A DNA stretch of 64,000 nt. It comes from Leeuwenhoekiella polynyae. GTDB lineage: Bacteria; Bacteroidota; Bacteroidia; Flavobacteriales; Flavobacteriaceae. Below are positions 52,645 to 62,875 of this stretch, in pieces; position 1 is the first letter of the stretch; each line of letters opens with the position of its first letter. The position numbers were made by a program, and so were the translations under genes. Where the stretch lies: NCBI RefSeq assembly GCF_042683665.1, contig NZ_JBHUOO010000045.1; one strand, given 5' to 3'. Below the pieces are notes generated by a model. It ran no database searches. It saw only the letters and a list, made by a program, of their open reading frames with translations, and was not told the DNA's origin.

Positions 52645-52671
52645 AAAAGCAGGTCAACAGGACCTGCTTTT
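52645..52671 (-). terminator. terminator of the DUF885 gene
   Basis: AAAAGCAGGTC (52645-52655) and GACCTGCTTTT (52661-52671) form an 11-bp stem with a 5-nt loop, and the minus strand continues as a T-run. It lies 27 bases after the stop at 52698. Confidence 0.85.
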
Positions 52672-52697
52672 AGACTTATTTGAAAATGTATCTTTTC

Positions 52698-54521
52698 CTA
52701 CTCCTTAGAAGCTGCAATATATTCAATCACGCGATCTTCTAAAACGGCAAGGGGTAACGCTCCCTGACCGAGTATGACCTCATGAAATTTACGAACGTCG
52801 AAGCTTTCGCCAAGTTCTTTTTCAGCTTTTGCTCTCAATTCAAGAATTTTATTCATTCCTATTTTATAAGCAGTTGCCTGGCCCGGCATCACTATATGAC
52901 GCTCTACCATTTTGATACAGTCACTCTCAGCATTAGGAGTATTTTCTTTATAGTATGCAATACCTTCTTCACGAGTCCATTTTTTAGCATGAATACCGGT
53001 ATCAACAACTAGTCTGCAGGCACGCCATAATTCCATTGCAAGTCGTCCAAAGTCGGCATAGGGATCTTTATAAGCTCCCATTTCTTTAGGTAAATACTCA
53101 CAATACAAGCCCCAACCTTCTATATACGGCGTGTAACCGCCAAATTTTCTAAACTTCGGCAAGCTATCTAGTTCCTGAGCTATTGCCAATTGCATGTGAT
53201 GGCCAGGAATTCCCTCATGATATGCTAAAGCTTGCATCTGATAGTTAGGCATAGCTTTAATGTCATAAAGATTTGCATAATAAATACCCGGGCGTGATCC
53301 ATCTGAAGCTGGCGAATTGTAAAAGGCTTTACCGGCACTTTTCTCTCTAAATGCCTCCACGCGCTTTACAACAATTTCAGCCTTAGGCTTGGTGATAAAT
53401 AATTCATCAAGACGACCACGCATCGCATCAATAATTGCTTTTGCCTGCTTCATATACGCTGCTCTTCCAGCATCAGAATCTTCATAATAGAATTGCTCAT
53501 CACTTCGCATAAACTCAAAGAAATCCTGTAAGCTACCTTCAAAACCTACATTTTTCTTAATCGTTTCCATTTCGCCATGAATACGAGCAACTTCGTCTAA
53601 GCCCAACTGATGAATCGCTGCTGCGCTCATATGTGTAGTTGTAGACCTGTTTAAAGCAATAGCATAGTACTGATCACCGCGAGGAAACTTCCAAGCGCCA
53701 TCATCTGTAGTGGCTCTAATCTTTTGATTATCTACGAAAGCAACCAACGCTTCATACGCAGGTTTTAAACTGTCTATTAGAGCTTCAGAAGCTTCTTTGA
53801 TCAGCATATTCTGAGTCTCATCATCCAACTTTAATTTTTCAATTTTAGACTGAAAATCGGCCAGAATGGGCATTTGCTCTGTAGATTTTTCAAATGGTCT
53901 TCCCTTTAGAATGTTTTTACTGTCATCCAGAACCCGATCCAAAACAAATTTAGGAGGAACAATCTGATTGGTTTCGCGAATGCTTAACTGATTCTGAAGT
54001 TCCTTAAATAAAGGCTTCACGCCTCTAATACGTTCAATATACGCTTTAGCATCACTAATGCTGTCTATACGGTGTTTATTGATTAAAAATGCCGGTACAC
54101 TCGCGTGCAAACCAAACATCTGATTCACCGGATAATTGTAAAATCGGTATTCATAATCCTCTATGGTATGCTCCAGATTCAGTTTGTATAAGTTATAACT
54201 GATTGCGGTAACTGTATCAAGCGCTTCAACACTAACCTCATTATTTAAATAGCGCAGACGCTCTTTTGCACGATCCAGTTCTTCGGCCATTTGATCTGAA
54301 GCAATATCATCCCATTTACCGTAATTAGTTTTAAACCCTAAACTGGTTTGCCATTGTGGCGATAGCGCTACATCAGCATCAAACTGCTCATCAAACCACG
54401 CATTAAGTGCTGCACTAGAAGATGCAATCTCAGCTTCAGTATACGTATCAGTTTTTTTGGTATTGCATGAAATTACCAGTATCAAACATGTAAACAGGAG
54501 TAAACGGGATACTATTTTCAT
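52698..54521 (-). CDS. DUF885 family lipoprotein (metallopeptidase-like)
   Basis: The 607 residues have a lipobox at Cys19 (VISC). The family motif YHEGIPGHHMQ starts at His435/Glu436 with the pair His441/His442, which should bind zinc. A second conserved block is PGQATAYKIGMNKI near 555. DUF885 proteins are exopeptidase-like enzymes with uncertain substrates, here probably anchored outside the inner membrane. It is followed by a terminator and lies nine bases after the CocE-type gene, so the two are probably one unit with related peptide or ester hydrolysis. Confidence 0.9.
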   Translation of the reverse strand: MKIVSRLLLFTCLILVISCNTKKTDTYTEAEIASSSAALNAWFDEQFDADVALSPQWQTSLGFKTNYGKWDDIASDQMAEELDRAKERLRYLNNEVSVEALDTVTAISYNLYKLNLEHTIEDYEYRFYNYPVNQMFGLHASVPAFLINKHRIDSISDAKAYIERIRGVKPLFKELQNQLSIRETNQIVPPKFVLDRVLDDSKNILKGRPFEKSTEQMPILADFQSKIEKLKLDDETQNMLIKEASEALIDSLKPAYEALVAFVDNQKIRATTDDGAWKFPRGDQYYAIALNRSTTTHMSAAAIHQLGLDEVARIHGEMETIKKNVGFEGSLQDFFEFMRSDEQFYYEDSDAGRAAYMKQAKAIIDAMRGRLDELFITKPKAEIVVKRVEAFREKSAGKAFYNSPASDGSRPGIYYANLYDIKAMPNYQMQALAYHEGIPGHHMQLAIAQELDSLPKFRKFGGYTPYIEGWGLYCEYLPKEMGAYKDPYADFGRLAMELWRACRLVVDTGIHAKKWTREEGIAYYKENTPNAESDCIKMVERHIVMPGQATAYKIGMNKILELRAKAEKELGESFDVRKFHEVILGQGALPLAVLEDRVIEYIAASKE

Positions 54522-54530
54522 AAAATCATT

Positions 54531-56375
54531 CTATTTTAAAACGCTAAACTGAATTTCTGAATCTCCAAAAACCGTATGTGTTTGTTTTGTAAAATCTTCT
54601 GCTTTTGCTTTATAGATATTAGGAACAAAAGTCTGCGGATTACGATCTATCAATGGAAACCACGTGCTTTGAATCTGTATCTGAAGTTTATGTCCTTTTA
54701 AAAACGTGTGATTCACACCTTGAAGGGTTAGATCAACTTCGGTTTTCTTGTTAGCCTCAAAGGCTTTAGGTTCACTGAAACTTTCTCTAAAACGACCACG
54801 CATTACTTCACTACGCACCATCATATGGTAATTCCCCATTTTAAGATACTTTTGAGTTTCTGGATAATCTTCAGCATCAGGAGGATATACATCGATCACT
54901 TTTACGACCCAGTCTGCAGCAGTGCCTGTTGTAGCCACTTGCAGTTTTGCCAGTATTTCTCCGCTTAGAGTCATATCTTCATTTAAAGCTTCGGTTTCAT
55001 AAACTAAAACGTCTGGTCTTCTGGCAGCAAAACGCTGATCATCGGTCATATATTTTCTAGGTGTAAACACCATTTTTATATCTTCTGAATACGGAACCGG
55101 TTTAGAGGGATCACTTACAAATGTAGTTGCATAATCAGCCGAAGCTGTTTCGGTAAGCATTTGGTTTTCGACTAAATAAAAAGTTTTAGTTTCCGCAGCT
55201 TTTGGTGGCCATTGTGCATAGCTATCCCATTCTCGAGAGCCACTGTCATACATTGACGCTTCTGGGAAATCAATGTCACCCTTACCATTATTTTTTAGAA
55301 AATGATTAAAAAACTTAGTCTCATAATCCTTTTGAAAATCTCTAGAAAGATGGTCTCCAAAATATACATTTCCTATCGCTTGACGCTCACTAGAACGCGC
55401 CCAATCACCATGACTCCAAGGTCCATAAACTAAAATATTATAGTTGTCGCTGGTCTCTTCTATCTTTCTGTAAGTATTGAAGGGACCGTATAAATCTTCT
55501 GCATCAAATAAGCCACCTACAACCATCACTGCTGGTTTGATATCTTTTAAATGCTGAATAATACCACGGCTTCTCCAAAATTCATCATAATTGGGATGAT
55601 CTTTTATTTGCTGCCAGAACACGTTATCTTCTTTATAATACGCATCAAGATTAGTCAACGGACCTTCATCTAAAAAAAACTGATATTGATCTTCACTAGG
55701 CAAATCAGGAAATGCATACCACGGCTTGGTCACCGGCTTGTCTTTCATATAACCAAAAAGAGAAATGGCTCTCCAGTAGCTTTCTAAAAATGCGCCATTA
55801 TGATGGAAATCATCAAAAAAGAAATCTGAAATACACGCTTGTGGAGAAACTGCCTTTAATGCCGGATGCTCGCTTAATAAGGAATAGGTTGCATAAAAAC
55901 CAGGATATGAGATTCCCCAGGTTCCTACATTTCCGTTATTATTAGCTATGTTTTTAACCAACCAGTCAATCGTGTCATAGGTGTCGCTAGCCTCGTCAAC
56001 TTGTTTTCCTTTTTTATTAGGAATATAAGCGCGCATATTATCATAAACGCCCTCGCTATTCCAGCGACCCCGCACATCCTGCTGTACAAAAATATTTCCC
56101 TCTTCAACCATAAACTGGTTAGGTCCTATTCTACCCTTAAAATTATCTTCTCCATAAGGTGCACAACTGTATGGCGTACGCATCATTAAAATAGGATACT
56201 CCTGAGTTTTATCTTTTGGAGAATAAATAGTGGTATGCAAAGAGACACCATCACGCATTTCTATCATTACTTCTTTCTTGTCGTAATGTGCTCTTACATA
56301 GTCTTCAGTCTGCGCCTGTATAGAACAAACAACAAATAATAGCATTAGGACAATGCATCTTTTAAGGTTTTTCAT
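54531..56375 (-). CDS. CocE/NonD family hydrolase (X-Pro dipeptidyl-peptidase superfamily)
   Basis: The 614 residues start with a cleavable signal peptide (about 1-22, SIQA-QTED). The alpha/beta hydrolase core carries the nucleophile Ser156 in GISYPG, an Asp candidate in VGGLFDAEDLYGP and His in GPWSHGDW. The C-terminal jelly-roll (X-Pro_dipep_C, about 385-610) is typical of CocE and glutaryl-7-ACA acylases. It is exported and probably acts on amide or ester bonds in the periplasm. It is followed by DUF885 at nine bases. Confidence 0.92.
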   Translation of the reverse strand: MKNLKRCIVLMLLFVVCSIQAQTEDYVRAHYDKKEVMIEMRDGVSLHTTIYSPKDKTQEYPILMMRTPYSCAPYGEDNFKGRIGPNQFMVEEGNIFVQQDVRGRWNSEGVYDNMRAYIPNKKGKQVDEASDTYDTIDWLVKNIANNNGNVGTWGISYPGFYATYSLLSEHPALKAVSPQACISDFFFDDFHHNGAFLESYWRAISLFGYMKDKPVTKPWYAFPDLPSEDQYQFFLDEGPLTNLDAYYKEDNVFWQQIKDHPNYDEFWRSRGIIQHLKDIKPAVMVVGGLFDAEDLYGPFNTYRKIEETSDNYNILVYGPWSHGDWARSSERQAIGNVYFGDHLSRDFQKDYETKFFNHFLKNNGKGDIDFPEASMYDSGSREWDSYAQWPPKAAETKTFYLVENQMLTETASADYATTFVSDPSKPVPYSEDIKMVFTPRKYMTDDQRFAARRPDVLVYETEALNEDMTLSGEILAKLQVATTGTAADWVVKVIDVYPPDAEDYPETQKYLKMGNYHMMVRSEVMRGRFRESFSEPKAFEANKKTEVDLTLQGVNHTFLKGHKLQIQIQSTWFPLIDRNPQTFVPNIYKAKAEDFTKQTHTVFGDSEIQFSVLK

Positions 56376-56458
56376 TTAGAGGGTTATTAAATTAATATTC
56401 GGTTATCGAATTTAAAATTGATTTCATTTCTAGTTCTTGCAGCGTTGCATCAACGTAA

Positions 56459-58471
56459 CTAATTTTTAAAGTTGCTTATACCTTCTGTTAACCAGGCTTC
56501 AAATTCATCTACATCTGGTGTATATCCTACAGGCTGATTAAGTTCGTTCTCATCTGCATCCAGTAATACATAATACGGTTGAGCATTGATTTTATAGTTT
56601 TTAATCTGAAAATCGCTCCATTTATTCCCTATTGTTTGTACACGTTTTCCGGTAGTTTCGCTTACGTATTGCTCAGCTTCTGGCAACGCTTCTTTCAAAT
56701 CTACATAAAGTGAAATAAGCACAACATCGTTTTGAAGTTTACCTAAAATCTGCGGTTCACCCCAAACGCGTTCTTCCATCTTACGACAATTAACACATGC
56801 TTTACCCGTAAAATCCAAAAGCACGGGTTTATTTTCGGCTTTTGCGAAAGCCATACCGGCATCATAATTTGTAAAAGTTATCAATTGATACGGACCGTAT
56901 TCTGCTTCCTCCGGTAATTCTGAAGCAGTACCTGCAGAACCACCTTTCATATATCCTACACCAAAAGGCGACTCACTGTAATTCATAGGTGGAGGAAAAC
57001 CACTAATCAATTTAAGTGGCGCTCCCCAAAGTCCGGGAATTAAATAAATTGTGAATGCCAAAACAAAAACTCCAAAAACCATTCTCCCCGAAGAAATACG
57101 ATCTACAGGTGTATCGTGTGAAGTTCTTATTTTACCGAATAGGTATAATGCTAAAGCTCCAAAAATAGCGATCCAGATTGCTAAAAAGACTTCGCGTTCT
57201 AAGAAATGAGCTTGCAAAACAAGGTCTGCGTTAGATAAAAATTTAAAAGCCAGTGCAAGTTCTAAGAATCCTAAAACCACTTTAACCGAGTTCAACCAGC
57301 CTCCGGATTTGGGTAACGAATTCATCAAACCGGGAAACAACGCAAATAATGCAAACGGGATAGCGATTGCCAATGAAAAGCCCAGCATTCCTAAAATTGG
57401 AGCCAGACCACCTTCTGCAGCTGCTTGTACTAGAAGTGTTCCTACAATGGGTCCTGTACAACTAAAAGAAACAATTGCAAGTGCCAGCGCCATAAAGAAA
57501 ATCCCAATAATACCTCCACGATCTGCCTTGCGATCTACTGCATTTGCCCAGGAGTTGGGTAACATAATTTCAAAAGCCCCAAAAAATGAAATGGCAAATA
57601 CCACAAGTAGAATAAAGAAAATGATATTGAACCAAACATTTGTAGACAAAGCATTTAGGGCATCTGCGCCAAAAACACCAGTTACAAGGGTTCCTAAAAG
57701 GACATAAATTACAACAATAAAAATTCCATATAAAATGGCATTTCTGCGTCCTACAGCAAGGTTTTTACTTTGTTTTGTAAAAAAGCTAACCGTCATAGGG
57801 ATCATAGGAAACACGCATGGTGTCAATAAAGCTAAAAACCCAGATGCAAACGCGAGAAAGAAGATTGTCCACAGGTCTTGCTTTTCTTCTTCTTTTACTA
57901 CTTCTGCAGCCGGTTTGATCTCTGCTACTTTTTCTTCAACCTTTTCCTGAATTTCTCCATAAGATTGAAACGTATTAAAATCGGTTAAAATTTTTCCATC
58001 TCCCTTATTTAGATCAAAAATCACATAGCGTTCTTCATTGATACAAACCTCTTTACAAACCTGATATTTAAGTATCAGTTTAACAAAATTTACGCTTTTG
58101 TCAGACACTTTAATCTTTTGAGTCAGACTCATAGCATTACTGAAAAAAGTTTCATCAACCTCAAAGATATCGCTGTAAACAGTCTCTGTCTCACTTTCTA
58201 CAGTAGGACCTTCTAATGTGTAAGCCTCACCTGCTTTTAAATATTCTAGCTCTAAAGGCAACGAACCATCAGGATCTGTAAACTGGGAATACACATGCCA
58301 TTCTGGATCTATTTGTCCTTTTAAAACGAGTGTATAGCTATCAGCTTCACCAGCTTCTACTTGAGCGCTCCACAGCACAGGATCAATAGAACTGTTAGGG
58401 CCTCCAAACCCTTGAGCATTGCTCATTAAATTACAAAGTAAAACACTTAATAGTAATAGGTATTTAATCAT
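56459..58471 (-). CDS. dsbD: thiol:disulfide interchange protein DsbD
   Basis: The 670 residues have a signal peptide (about 1-19), an N-terminal DsbD-alpha domain with Cys139 and Cys143 (CKEVC), a central membrane domain of about eight TM helices with the conserved FLALLTPCVFPMIPMT, and a C-terminal thioredoxin domain with Cys559 and Cys562 (CVNC). It passes electrons from cytoplasmic thioredoxin to periplasmic disulfides and cytochrome c maturation. The ATG overlaps the tilS 3' end by eight bases, so the two are coupled. Confidence 0.94.
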   Translation of the reverse strand: MIKYLLLLSVLLCNLMSNAQGFGGPNSSIDPVLWSAQVEAGEADSYTLVLKGQIDPEWHVYSQFTDPDGSLPLELEYLKAGEAYTLEGPTVESETETVYSDIFEVDETFFSNAMSLTQKIKVSDKSVNFVKLILKYQVCKEVCINEERYVIFDLNKGDGKILTDFNTFQSYGEIQEKVEEKVAEIKPAAEVVKEEEKQDLWTIFFLAFASGFLALLTPCVFPMIPMTVSFFTKQSKNLAVGRRNAILYGIFIVVIYVLLGTLVTGVFGADALNALSTNVWFNIIFFILLVVFAISFFGAFEIMLPNSWANAVDRKADRGGIIGIFFMALALAIVSFSCTGPIVGTLLVQAAAEGGLAPILGMLGFSLAIAIPFALFALFPGLMNSLPKSGGWLNSVKVVLGFLELALAFKFLSNADLVLQAHFLEREVFLAIWIAIFGALALYLFGKIRTSHDTPVDRISSGRMVFGVFVLAFTIYLIPGLWGAPLKLISGFPPPMNYSESPFGVGYMKGGSAGTASELPEEAEYGPYQLITFTNYDAGMAFAKAENKPVLLDFTGKACVNCRKMEERVWGEPQILGKLQNDVVLISLYVDLKEALPEAEQYVSETTGKRVQTIGNKWSDFQIKNYKINAQPYYVLLDADENELNQPVGYTPDVDEFEAWLTEGISNFKN

Positions 58472-59777
58472 ATTCTGCTGTAAATTTTACAAGATTAGAG
58501 GTTGTTGAATTTATTTTATAACGGTCATCGGTGCGTTCACCTATTACCCAGATAATATCTTCTTGAGAACATAAAAGCCAAACAGCTTCTTTTTGAATTG
58601 TTGAATATTTTAAATCTTTAAACAACTTACTCAGTTTCTTTTTACCCTTCATACCAAATGGATAAAAAGTATCACCTTCCTCCCACTTGCGTATCAGTAA
58701 TGGAAACTCTAAAAGATTGAGATCAAAATAAGCTTCACTACTATTTGGTCGTTTAAAATCGGGTACGCTTTCTTTTTTTAGCTTTAAATCGGGTAACTGC
58801 AATTCGTGTTGTGCACTTTCAAATTTATATACTGAATTTTCTCGTTCTGTATTTTTGGTTAAGATCAACACATCCCGATCTTTAATCAGTCGGTAGTTTT
58901 TTGAAGCTACGTACTTTCCGGGTTGGGAATCTAATAACTCATAAATATCGTCCCAGGCTGTAAAATCAAAATTCTTTAAAAGTTGGTATAATACCGCTTT
59001 AGTATTAGGAGTTGCTTTAAGCTGCGTAATATGGAGATCATAACCTTTAAAAGATTGAGTTACGATCTTTGAGAATAACAATGCAGTATAATCTTCAAGA
59101 AGATTGGCCGATTCTTGCAAATGCTGCATACTTTTTTTAAACTGGCTTAGGAACTGTGGTGCAGCCTCCTCTAATGCCGGGATCGCGTGATGTCTCAAAT
59201 GATTCCGTAGATATTTATCAGAATTATTACTGCTGTCTTCCCGCCATTTGATGTTGTGATCCTGTGCGTATTTGGCGATTTCCTCTCGGCTAAAAGGCAA
59301 TAAAGGCCTTACAACAAAATCACCTTGAGCATCCATACCGGTGAGCCCCTCTATACCACTACCTCTGCTAAGATTAATTAAAAAAGTCTCCAGATCATCT
59401 TTAGCGTGATGGGCTGTAACTACGTAATTCAATTGGCTTTCTTTACAAACTTCTTCAAACCAAGTATAGCGCAATTCACGAGCTGCCATTTGAGTTGAAA
59501 CTTTTTCGGCTTTAGCGAAGGCTTCAGTATCAAATTTTTGAATATGAAATCTCACGTTTAAGTTTGCAGCTAATTGTTCTACAAAAACAGCATCTGCATC
59601 GCTTTCTTTTCCGCGTAGCGAAAAATTACAATGTGCAATCTCAAAATCCCAGTCACTTTTACTGAAAAGATGCGCTAAAACAACACTGTCTATACCTCCG
59701 CTTACCGCTAACAAGACTCGCTTGTTTTTAAGCTGAAAAAAATGGGTTTCTAAGTGTTCTTTAAAAGCAGTAATCAT
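58464..59777 (-). CDS. tilS: tRNA(Ile)-lysidine synthase
   Basis: The enzyme converts C34 of tRNA-Ile(CAU) to lysidine so that AUA is read as Ile, an essential function. The PP-loop is SGGIDS (31-36 in the longest frame), followed by HCNFSLRGKESD and the conserved HHAKDDLETFLINLSRGSG. The C-terminal TilS domain covers about 360-440. The frame opens with TTG at 59792, but the ATG at 59777 (MITAFKEHLE) is the better start. It leads the tilS-dsbD unit. Confidence 0.94.
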   Translation of the reverse strand: MITAFKEHLETHFFQLKNKRVLLAVSGGIDSVVLAHLFSKSDWDFEIAHCNFSLRGKESDADAVFVEQLAANLNVRFHIQKFDTEAFAKAEKVSTQMAARELRYTWFEEVCKESQLNYVVTAHHAKDDLETFLINLSRGSGIEGLTGMDAQGDFVVRPLLPFSREEIAKYAQDHNIKWREDSSNNSDKYLRNHLRHHAIPALEEAAPQFLSQFKKSMQHLQESANLLEDYTALLFSKIVTQSFKGYDLHITQLKATPNTKAVLYQLLKNFDFTAWDDIYELLDSQPGKYVASKNYRLIKDRDVLILTKNTERENSVYKFESAQHELQLPDLKLKKESVPDFKRPNSSEAYFDLNLLEFPLLIRKWEEGDTFYPFGMKGKKKLSKLFKDLKYSTIQKEAVWLLCSQEDIIWVIGERTDDRYKINSTTSNLVKFTAEYD

Positions 59778-59957
59778 ATGTAGTGTAAACAATGCGGAGC
59801 CAATTTCCGCTAAAGCCGTAAATATACAATTTTAGGCTCCAAGAGTTCACAGACTTTGAGTGGAGTTTGTAATGCCTTTATGATACATAAAATAGAAATT
59901 CACATAGGTTTTTAAAATGAGCGGCTTGATAATTATTGTATTTTTAAAATCAGTCCT

Positions 59958-59978
59958 AAGTAACCTGAGTTACTTTTG
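59958..59978 (+). promoter_or_regulatory. promoter core and inverted repeat before the SulP gene
   Basis: A perfect TAnnTTTG core, TACTTTTG (59971-59978), overlaps the right arm of the inverted repeat AAGTAAC-CTGA-GTTACTT (59958-59975). No TTG lies at the right distance upstream. An operator covering the -7 box would allow repression, but no candidate regulator is adjacent. Confidence 0.4.
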
Positions 59979-60000
59979 AGTTTGAATCAAGACTGTATAT

Positions 60001-61737
60001 TTGACCGCAAAACAAAAGCTATTGAAACGGTATTTCCCCATTTTAAGTTGGTTGCCTAACTATAAAAAAAGTTATTTATCAGGTGATATTTCTGCCGGAA
60101 TAACCGTTGGGGTTATGTTGATCCCACAGGGAATGGCATATGCAATGATTGCTGGTTTACCACCGGTTTTTGGGCTGTATGCTGCGCTTATTCCGCAAGT
60201 GATTTATGCGATAATGGGAACCTCGCGCCAACTGGCAATTGGCCCCGTTGCAATGGATTCTTTATTGATCGCAAGTGGCCTGGGAGCACTTGCACTAACA
60301 GGAATAAACGAGTACATCTCGATGGCTATATTTTTAGCCTTATTCATTGGGGTTATACAAGTTTTGCTGGGGTTTTTAAAGATGGGATTTTTGGTTAATT
60401 TTTTATCAAAACCTGTGATTAGTGGCTTTACTTCTGCCGCGGCCTTAATTATAGGAATCAGTCAGCTGAAGCATTTACTGGGAATCACCGTGACCAGTAA
60501 CAAAACTTTACAGATCTTTCAACAAACATTTAATCAACTCGATGCGATTAATCCTATGGCCTTGCTTGTAGGCTTAAGTGGCATAGGAATTATGTTGCTC
60601 GTAAAACGCATTCATAGTCAGATACCAGCAGCGATAGTCGTAGTTATCTTGGGTATCGCGCTAGCTTATTTTACACCAATTACAAACTACGGATTAAAAT
60701 TAGTCGGGAAAATACCAGAAGGGCTTCCCGGTTTTAAAATACCAGATATTCCGTGGACGAGTCTTGGCGAACTATTTACGCTTGCTCTCGCAATGTCTTT
60801 AATTGCTTTTATGGAAGTTGTTTCAATAGGGAAAGCTTTAGAAGAAAAATTGAAGTCTAATAACATTAATGCCAATCAAGAACTCATCGCGCTGGGAACC
60901 GGAAATATTCTAGGTTCTTTTTTTCAATGCTATCCTACAACAGCAGGTTTTAGCCGTACGGCGGTTAACTTTCAGGCCGGTGCAAAAACGGGTATTGCGG
61001 CTTTTATTAGCGCTACTTTAGTTGCATTGACCCTGCTTTTTTTAACACCGGTATTTTACTATTTACCTAATGCGATTTTGGCGTCAATCATTATGCTTGC
61101 GATACGAAGCTTGATTGATTTAAAATATCCTAAAGAACTTTATAAAAATCAGAAAGACGAGTTCCTTTTACTGATGGCTACGTTTTTTATCACGCTGTTT
61201 GTGGGTATTCAGGAAGGAATTATTCTGGGTGTTTTATTCTCGTTACTGTTGATGGTTTACCGAACTTCAAAACCGCATATGGCTGTTTTGGGTCAAATTA
61301 AAGGAACTACTTATTTTAAAAACATCAACCGTTTTGCAACAGATATCATAGATAGAAAAGACATCCTCGTGGTTCGTTTTGACGCACAATTATTCTTTGG
61401 GAATAAAGATTATTTCTACAAACAACTTAAACGTCACATCAAGGCAAAAGGCTATGATCTCAAAACAATAATCATCAATGCAGAAGCCATAAATTATATA
61501 GACAGCAGCGCTATTTATATCTTAAAATTTCTCATTCTTGAATTACGCCAACGCGAATTAACCTTGATGATTGCTGCGGCAACAGGTCCTACGCGTGATA
61601 TACTATTTAAAACCGGTGTTGTAGACCTTCTGGGGCAAGAGAATTTATTTGTTCGGGTAGTTGAAGCTGTAGAATATGTAGATGGTGTGCACCCCAGAAC
61701 AGAAATTGAAGACCGGGTTTCTCGCCAAAAATATTAA
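60001..61737 (+). CDS. SulP family inorganic anion transporter
   Basis: The 578 residues have about 12-14 TM segments with the SulP signature region GITVGVMLIPQGMAYA and LPPVFGLYA near the N terminus, and a C-terminal cytoplasmic STAS domain (about 445-560, IDSSAIYILK). It probably carries sulfate, bicarbonate or a similar anion. No carbonic anhydrase is fused or adjacent. The frame starts with TTG at 60001, because the first in-frame ATG lies about 40 codons into the first TM segment. It ends directly against the convergent LpxR gene. Confidence 0.93.
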   Translation: MTAKQKLLKRYFPILSWLPNYKKSYLSGDISAGITVGVMLIPQGMAYAMIAGLPPVFGLYAALIPQVIYAIMGTSRQLAIGPVAMDSLLIASGLGALALTGINEYISMAIFLALFIGVIQVLLGFLKMGFLVNFLSKPVISGFTSAAALIIGISQLKHLLGITVTSNKTLQIFQQTFNQLDAINPMALLVGLSGIGIMLLVKRIHSQIPAAIVVVILGIALAYFTPITNYGLKLVGKIPEGLPGFKIPDIPWTSLGELFTLALAMSLIAFMEVVSIGKALEEKLKSNNINANQELIALGTGNILGSFFQCYPTTAGFSRTAVNFQAGAKTGIAAFISATLVALTLLFLTPVFYYLPNAILASIIMLAIRSLIDLKYPKELYKNQKDEFLLLMATFFITLFVGIQEGIILGVLFSLLLMVYRTSKPHMAVLGQIKGTTYFKNINRFATDIIDRKDILVVRFDAQLFFGNKDYFYKQLKRHIKAKGYDLKTIIINAEAINYIDSSAIYILKFLILELRQRELTLMIAAATGPTRDILFKTGVVDLLGQENLFVRVVEAVEYVDGVHPRTEIEDRVSRQKY

Positions 61738-62691
61738 TCAATTGAATTTATAGGTGCCGGCTAATACTGCAAACCGATGCGGTTTATTGCCTTCTATTTC
61801 ACCTTCGGTATAATTCCATTTTAGACCCATTGTGAAGCGCTTTTTTGCAAAAAATAACCCCACGTGGCCGTTGAGAATACTGTGATTTACCAGATCTCGG
61901 GGAACCACTTTTTCACCGTAGGCGTTCGCATTTTCAATAATTGCATTAAATACTGAAAAATTCATATTGAAACCGGCCTCAAGAAAAATCTCTGTATTTC
62001 CGTTACCTAAAAGACTTTGCTGGCGCGCGACAGATTTTGAGATGGTTTCAAATTTTCCGAACCTAAAATAAACCCCCGGTTCAATAAATGTGAAAATATT
62101 ACCAGCTGAAACACGGGTTATTCCATAAATATTCAGCAAGTTTTCAGTAAAAATATCCTGGGCATAATTGGCTCTTAAATTGAACCCAAATTGATTCGGA
62201 ATTTGCTGCTCCCATTGATCCACAAAGATATCTTTTGAAAAATATTCATGAATAAAATTCTGTATTTCTCCTGCCTGTACCGCCGGTCCCAGAATTCCCA
62301 GGTCAATTTTCAACTGAAAAAAAGAACGCTTAAAACCATAGTTGGTTGTAAAATCAAAATATCCCCAACCGGCATAAGGTTGTCTGGTTTTTACAATCTG
62401 ATAGGTACGCGCGTAATCTGGCGTATACGCCTGTATATGTGCACCTATATGATGACTAAAAGCTTTCTTTTCAGGAAAAAGTTTAGAAATAAAATTTTCA
62501 GAATTGGGCCTCCACCCCATTCCAAGATGTATTCCGTAAGTGTAATGCCAGTCTGTATGTGTCCCAAAAATGGTAAAATCGTTATCGTGACCTGCCAAAA
62601 CCTCATAACGGTAAACAGGCTTGGCTTGCGCTTGTAGTTTTAAAAAGCAAAAACTTAAAAGTAAGAAGACTAAAACAGCCTGTTTTTTCAT
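61738..62691 (-). CDS. LpxR-like lipid A deacylase (DUF2219)
   Basis: The 317 residues have a signal peptide (about 1-22, ending LQA-QAKP) and a beta-barrel pattern ending in a C-terminal aromatic (YKFN). The N-terminal segment HDNDFTIFGTHTDWHYTYG and RQPYAGWGYF match the D-x-x-YT-x-G and R-x-PYAGW motifs of LpxR, which removes acyl chains from lipid A in the outer membrane. In Salmonella the active site uses an Asn-Asp pair and a histidine. The ND pair is present here. The real substrate in this organism is not known. Confidence 0.82.
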   Translation of the reverse strand: MKKQAVLVFLLLSFCFLKLQAQAKPVYRYEVLAGHDNDFTIFGTHTDWHYTYGIHLGMGWRPNSENFISKLFPEKKAFSHHIGAHIQAYTPDYARTYQIVKTRQPYAGWGYFDFTTNYGFKRSFFQLKIDLGILGPAVQAGEIQNFIHEYFSKDIFVDQWEQQIPNQFGFNLRANYAQDIFTENLLNIYGITRVSAGNIFTFIEPGVYFRFGKFETISKSVARQQSLLGNGNTEIFLEAGFNMNFSVFNAIIENANAYGEKVVPRDLVNHSILNGHVGLFFAKKRFTMGLKWNYTEGEIEGNKPHRFAVLAGTYKFN

Positions 62692-62875
62692 TCTTGCAAG
62701 CTAACTTCTTTTATAAAATTGTACAAAAGCTTTTTAGAAATATACATTTAGCTTGTTTTTAAGAATTAAGATCTTATATACTATTATTTATTGGCGATAA
62801 TTAACCTGTTGCCTTTATTAGCATAGCGAAGTATACAATTCGTAATTTTAAAGATAGAAAACCGACCAAATCAAC

